Below are positions 6,539 through 6,630 of a DNA stretch of 6,630 bases, one piece after another (position 1 is the stretch's first letter; each line of letters starts with the position of its first letter). Source of the DNA: Tannerella sp. (GTDB lineage: Bacteria; Bacteroidota; Bacteroidia; Bacteroidales; Tannerellaceae); the NCBI GenBank assembly GCA_031263835.1, contig JAISEZ010000075.1:1-6630 (forward strand), written 5' to 3'. The position numbers and the translations under genes are program-made. The notes below the pieces were generated by a model that saw only the letters and a program-made list of their open reading frames with translations, was not told where the DNA came from and searched no databases.

Positions 6539-6630
6539 CTGCGCCCTGAAAGGGCAACATACCTTCCGTCACCATCCATTGGAATGAAACGGGGTTGTGA
6601 AAATGGATATATTGCCCTTTCAGGGCGCAG
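6539..6630. repeat. Palindromic repeat unit with 19-nt perfect inverted arms, reaching the window edge
   Basis: CTGCGCCCTGAAAGGGCAA (6539-6557) is the exact reverse complement of bases 6612-6630. After one mismatch the arms pair for three more bases (ATA/TAT). Each arm is itself a small hairpin, GCCCT-GAA-AGGGC. A further inverted pair, ATCCATT (6574-6580) and AATGGAT (6602-6608), is nested inside. The upstream stretch 6486-6538 is G/C-rich with smaller dyads such as CCCGG (6498-6502) and CCGGG (6513-6517). This looks like an intergenic REP- or MITE-like element; I see no gene in it. Because the right arm ends at the last base, the element may extend beyond the window. It may also help end the lysC transcript, though no U-tract follows a stem. 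Confidence 0.8.

Noticed and set aside
6433..6630. Short open frames through the terminal repeat as a partial gene
   Set aside because: Translations show no recognised domain and the region is dominated by inverted repeats; apparent frames are by-products of the repeat.

Overview
The window looks like chromosomal DNA from a member of the Bacteroidetes, probably Bacteroidales. The evidence is a secreted protein with an N-terminal carboxypeptidase-regulatory-like beta-sandwich, a type common in that phylum; a fused HisIE; a Bacteroidetes-style FtsE next to a monofunctional aspartate kinase; a TAnnTTTG-type -7 element before hisH; and weak or absent Shine-Dalgarno sites before most genes. The DNA is moderately GC-rich. 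Genus was not determined.

Layout: all six or seven genes lie on the + strand. (1) 2-1270 is an exported protein of unknown function whose reading frame is open to the left edge. (2) 1271-1433 is a 163-nt gap with a candidate promoter and a small dyad. (3) 1434-3584 holds hisH, hisA and hisF, packed with gaps of 1 and 5 nt. (4) 3585-3780 is a 196-nt gap filled mostly by six 21-nt tandem units in an alternating A-B-A-B-A-B pattern; every B unit carries a dyad. (5) 3781-4377 is hisIE, followed 5 nt later by an ftsE-like ABC ATPase and 16 nt after that by aspartate kinase (lysC type). (6) 6433-6630 is a non-coding tail with a 7-nt tandem repeat and palindromic repeats that run to the right edge.

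How the genes work together: HisIE, HisA and HisH/HisF carry out consecutive middle steps of histidine synthesis (PRPP adduct hydrolysis, ring opening, isomerisation, then glutamine-dependent cyclisation to IGP plus AICAR). Aspartate kinase opens the lysine/threonine/methionine/diaminopimelate branch, and FtsE is a cell-division/cell-wall ATPase, so the right half joins amino-acid supply with peptidoglycan-related functions. Tight spacing suggests two transcription blocks, hisHAF and hisIE-ftsE-lysC, which may or may not be joined across the repeat array.

I found no defence system, mobile gene, CRISPR or RNA gene. The genes are ordinary housekeeping genes. The parts worth a second look are the two repeat structures: the hisF-hisIE array, whose B units keep their dyad despite sequence drift, and the palindromic repeat cluster after lysC.
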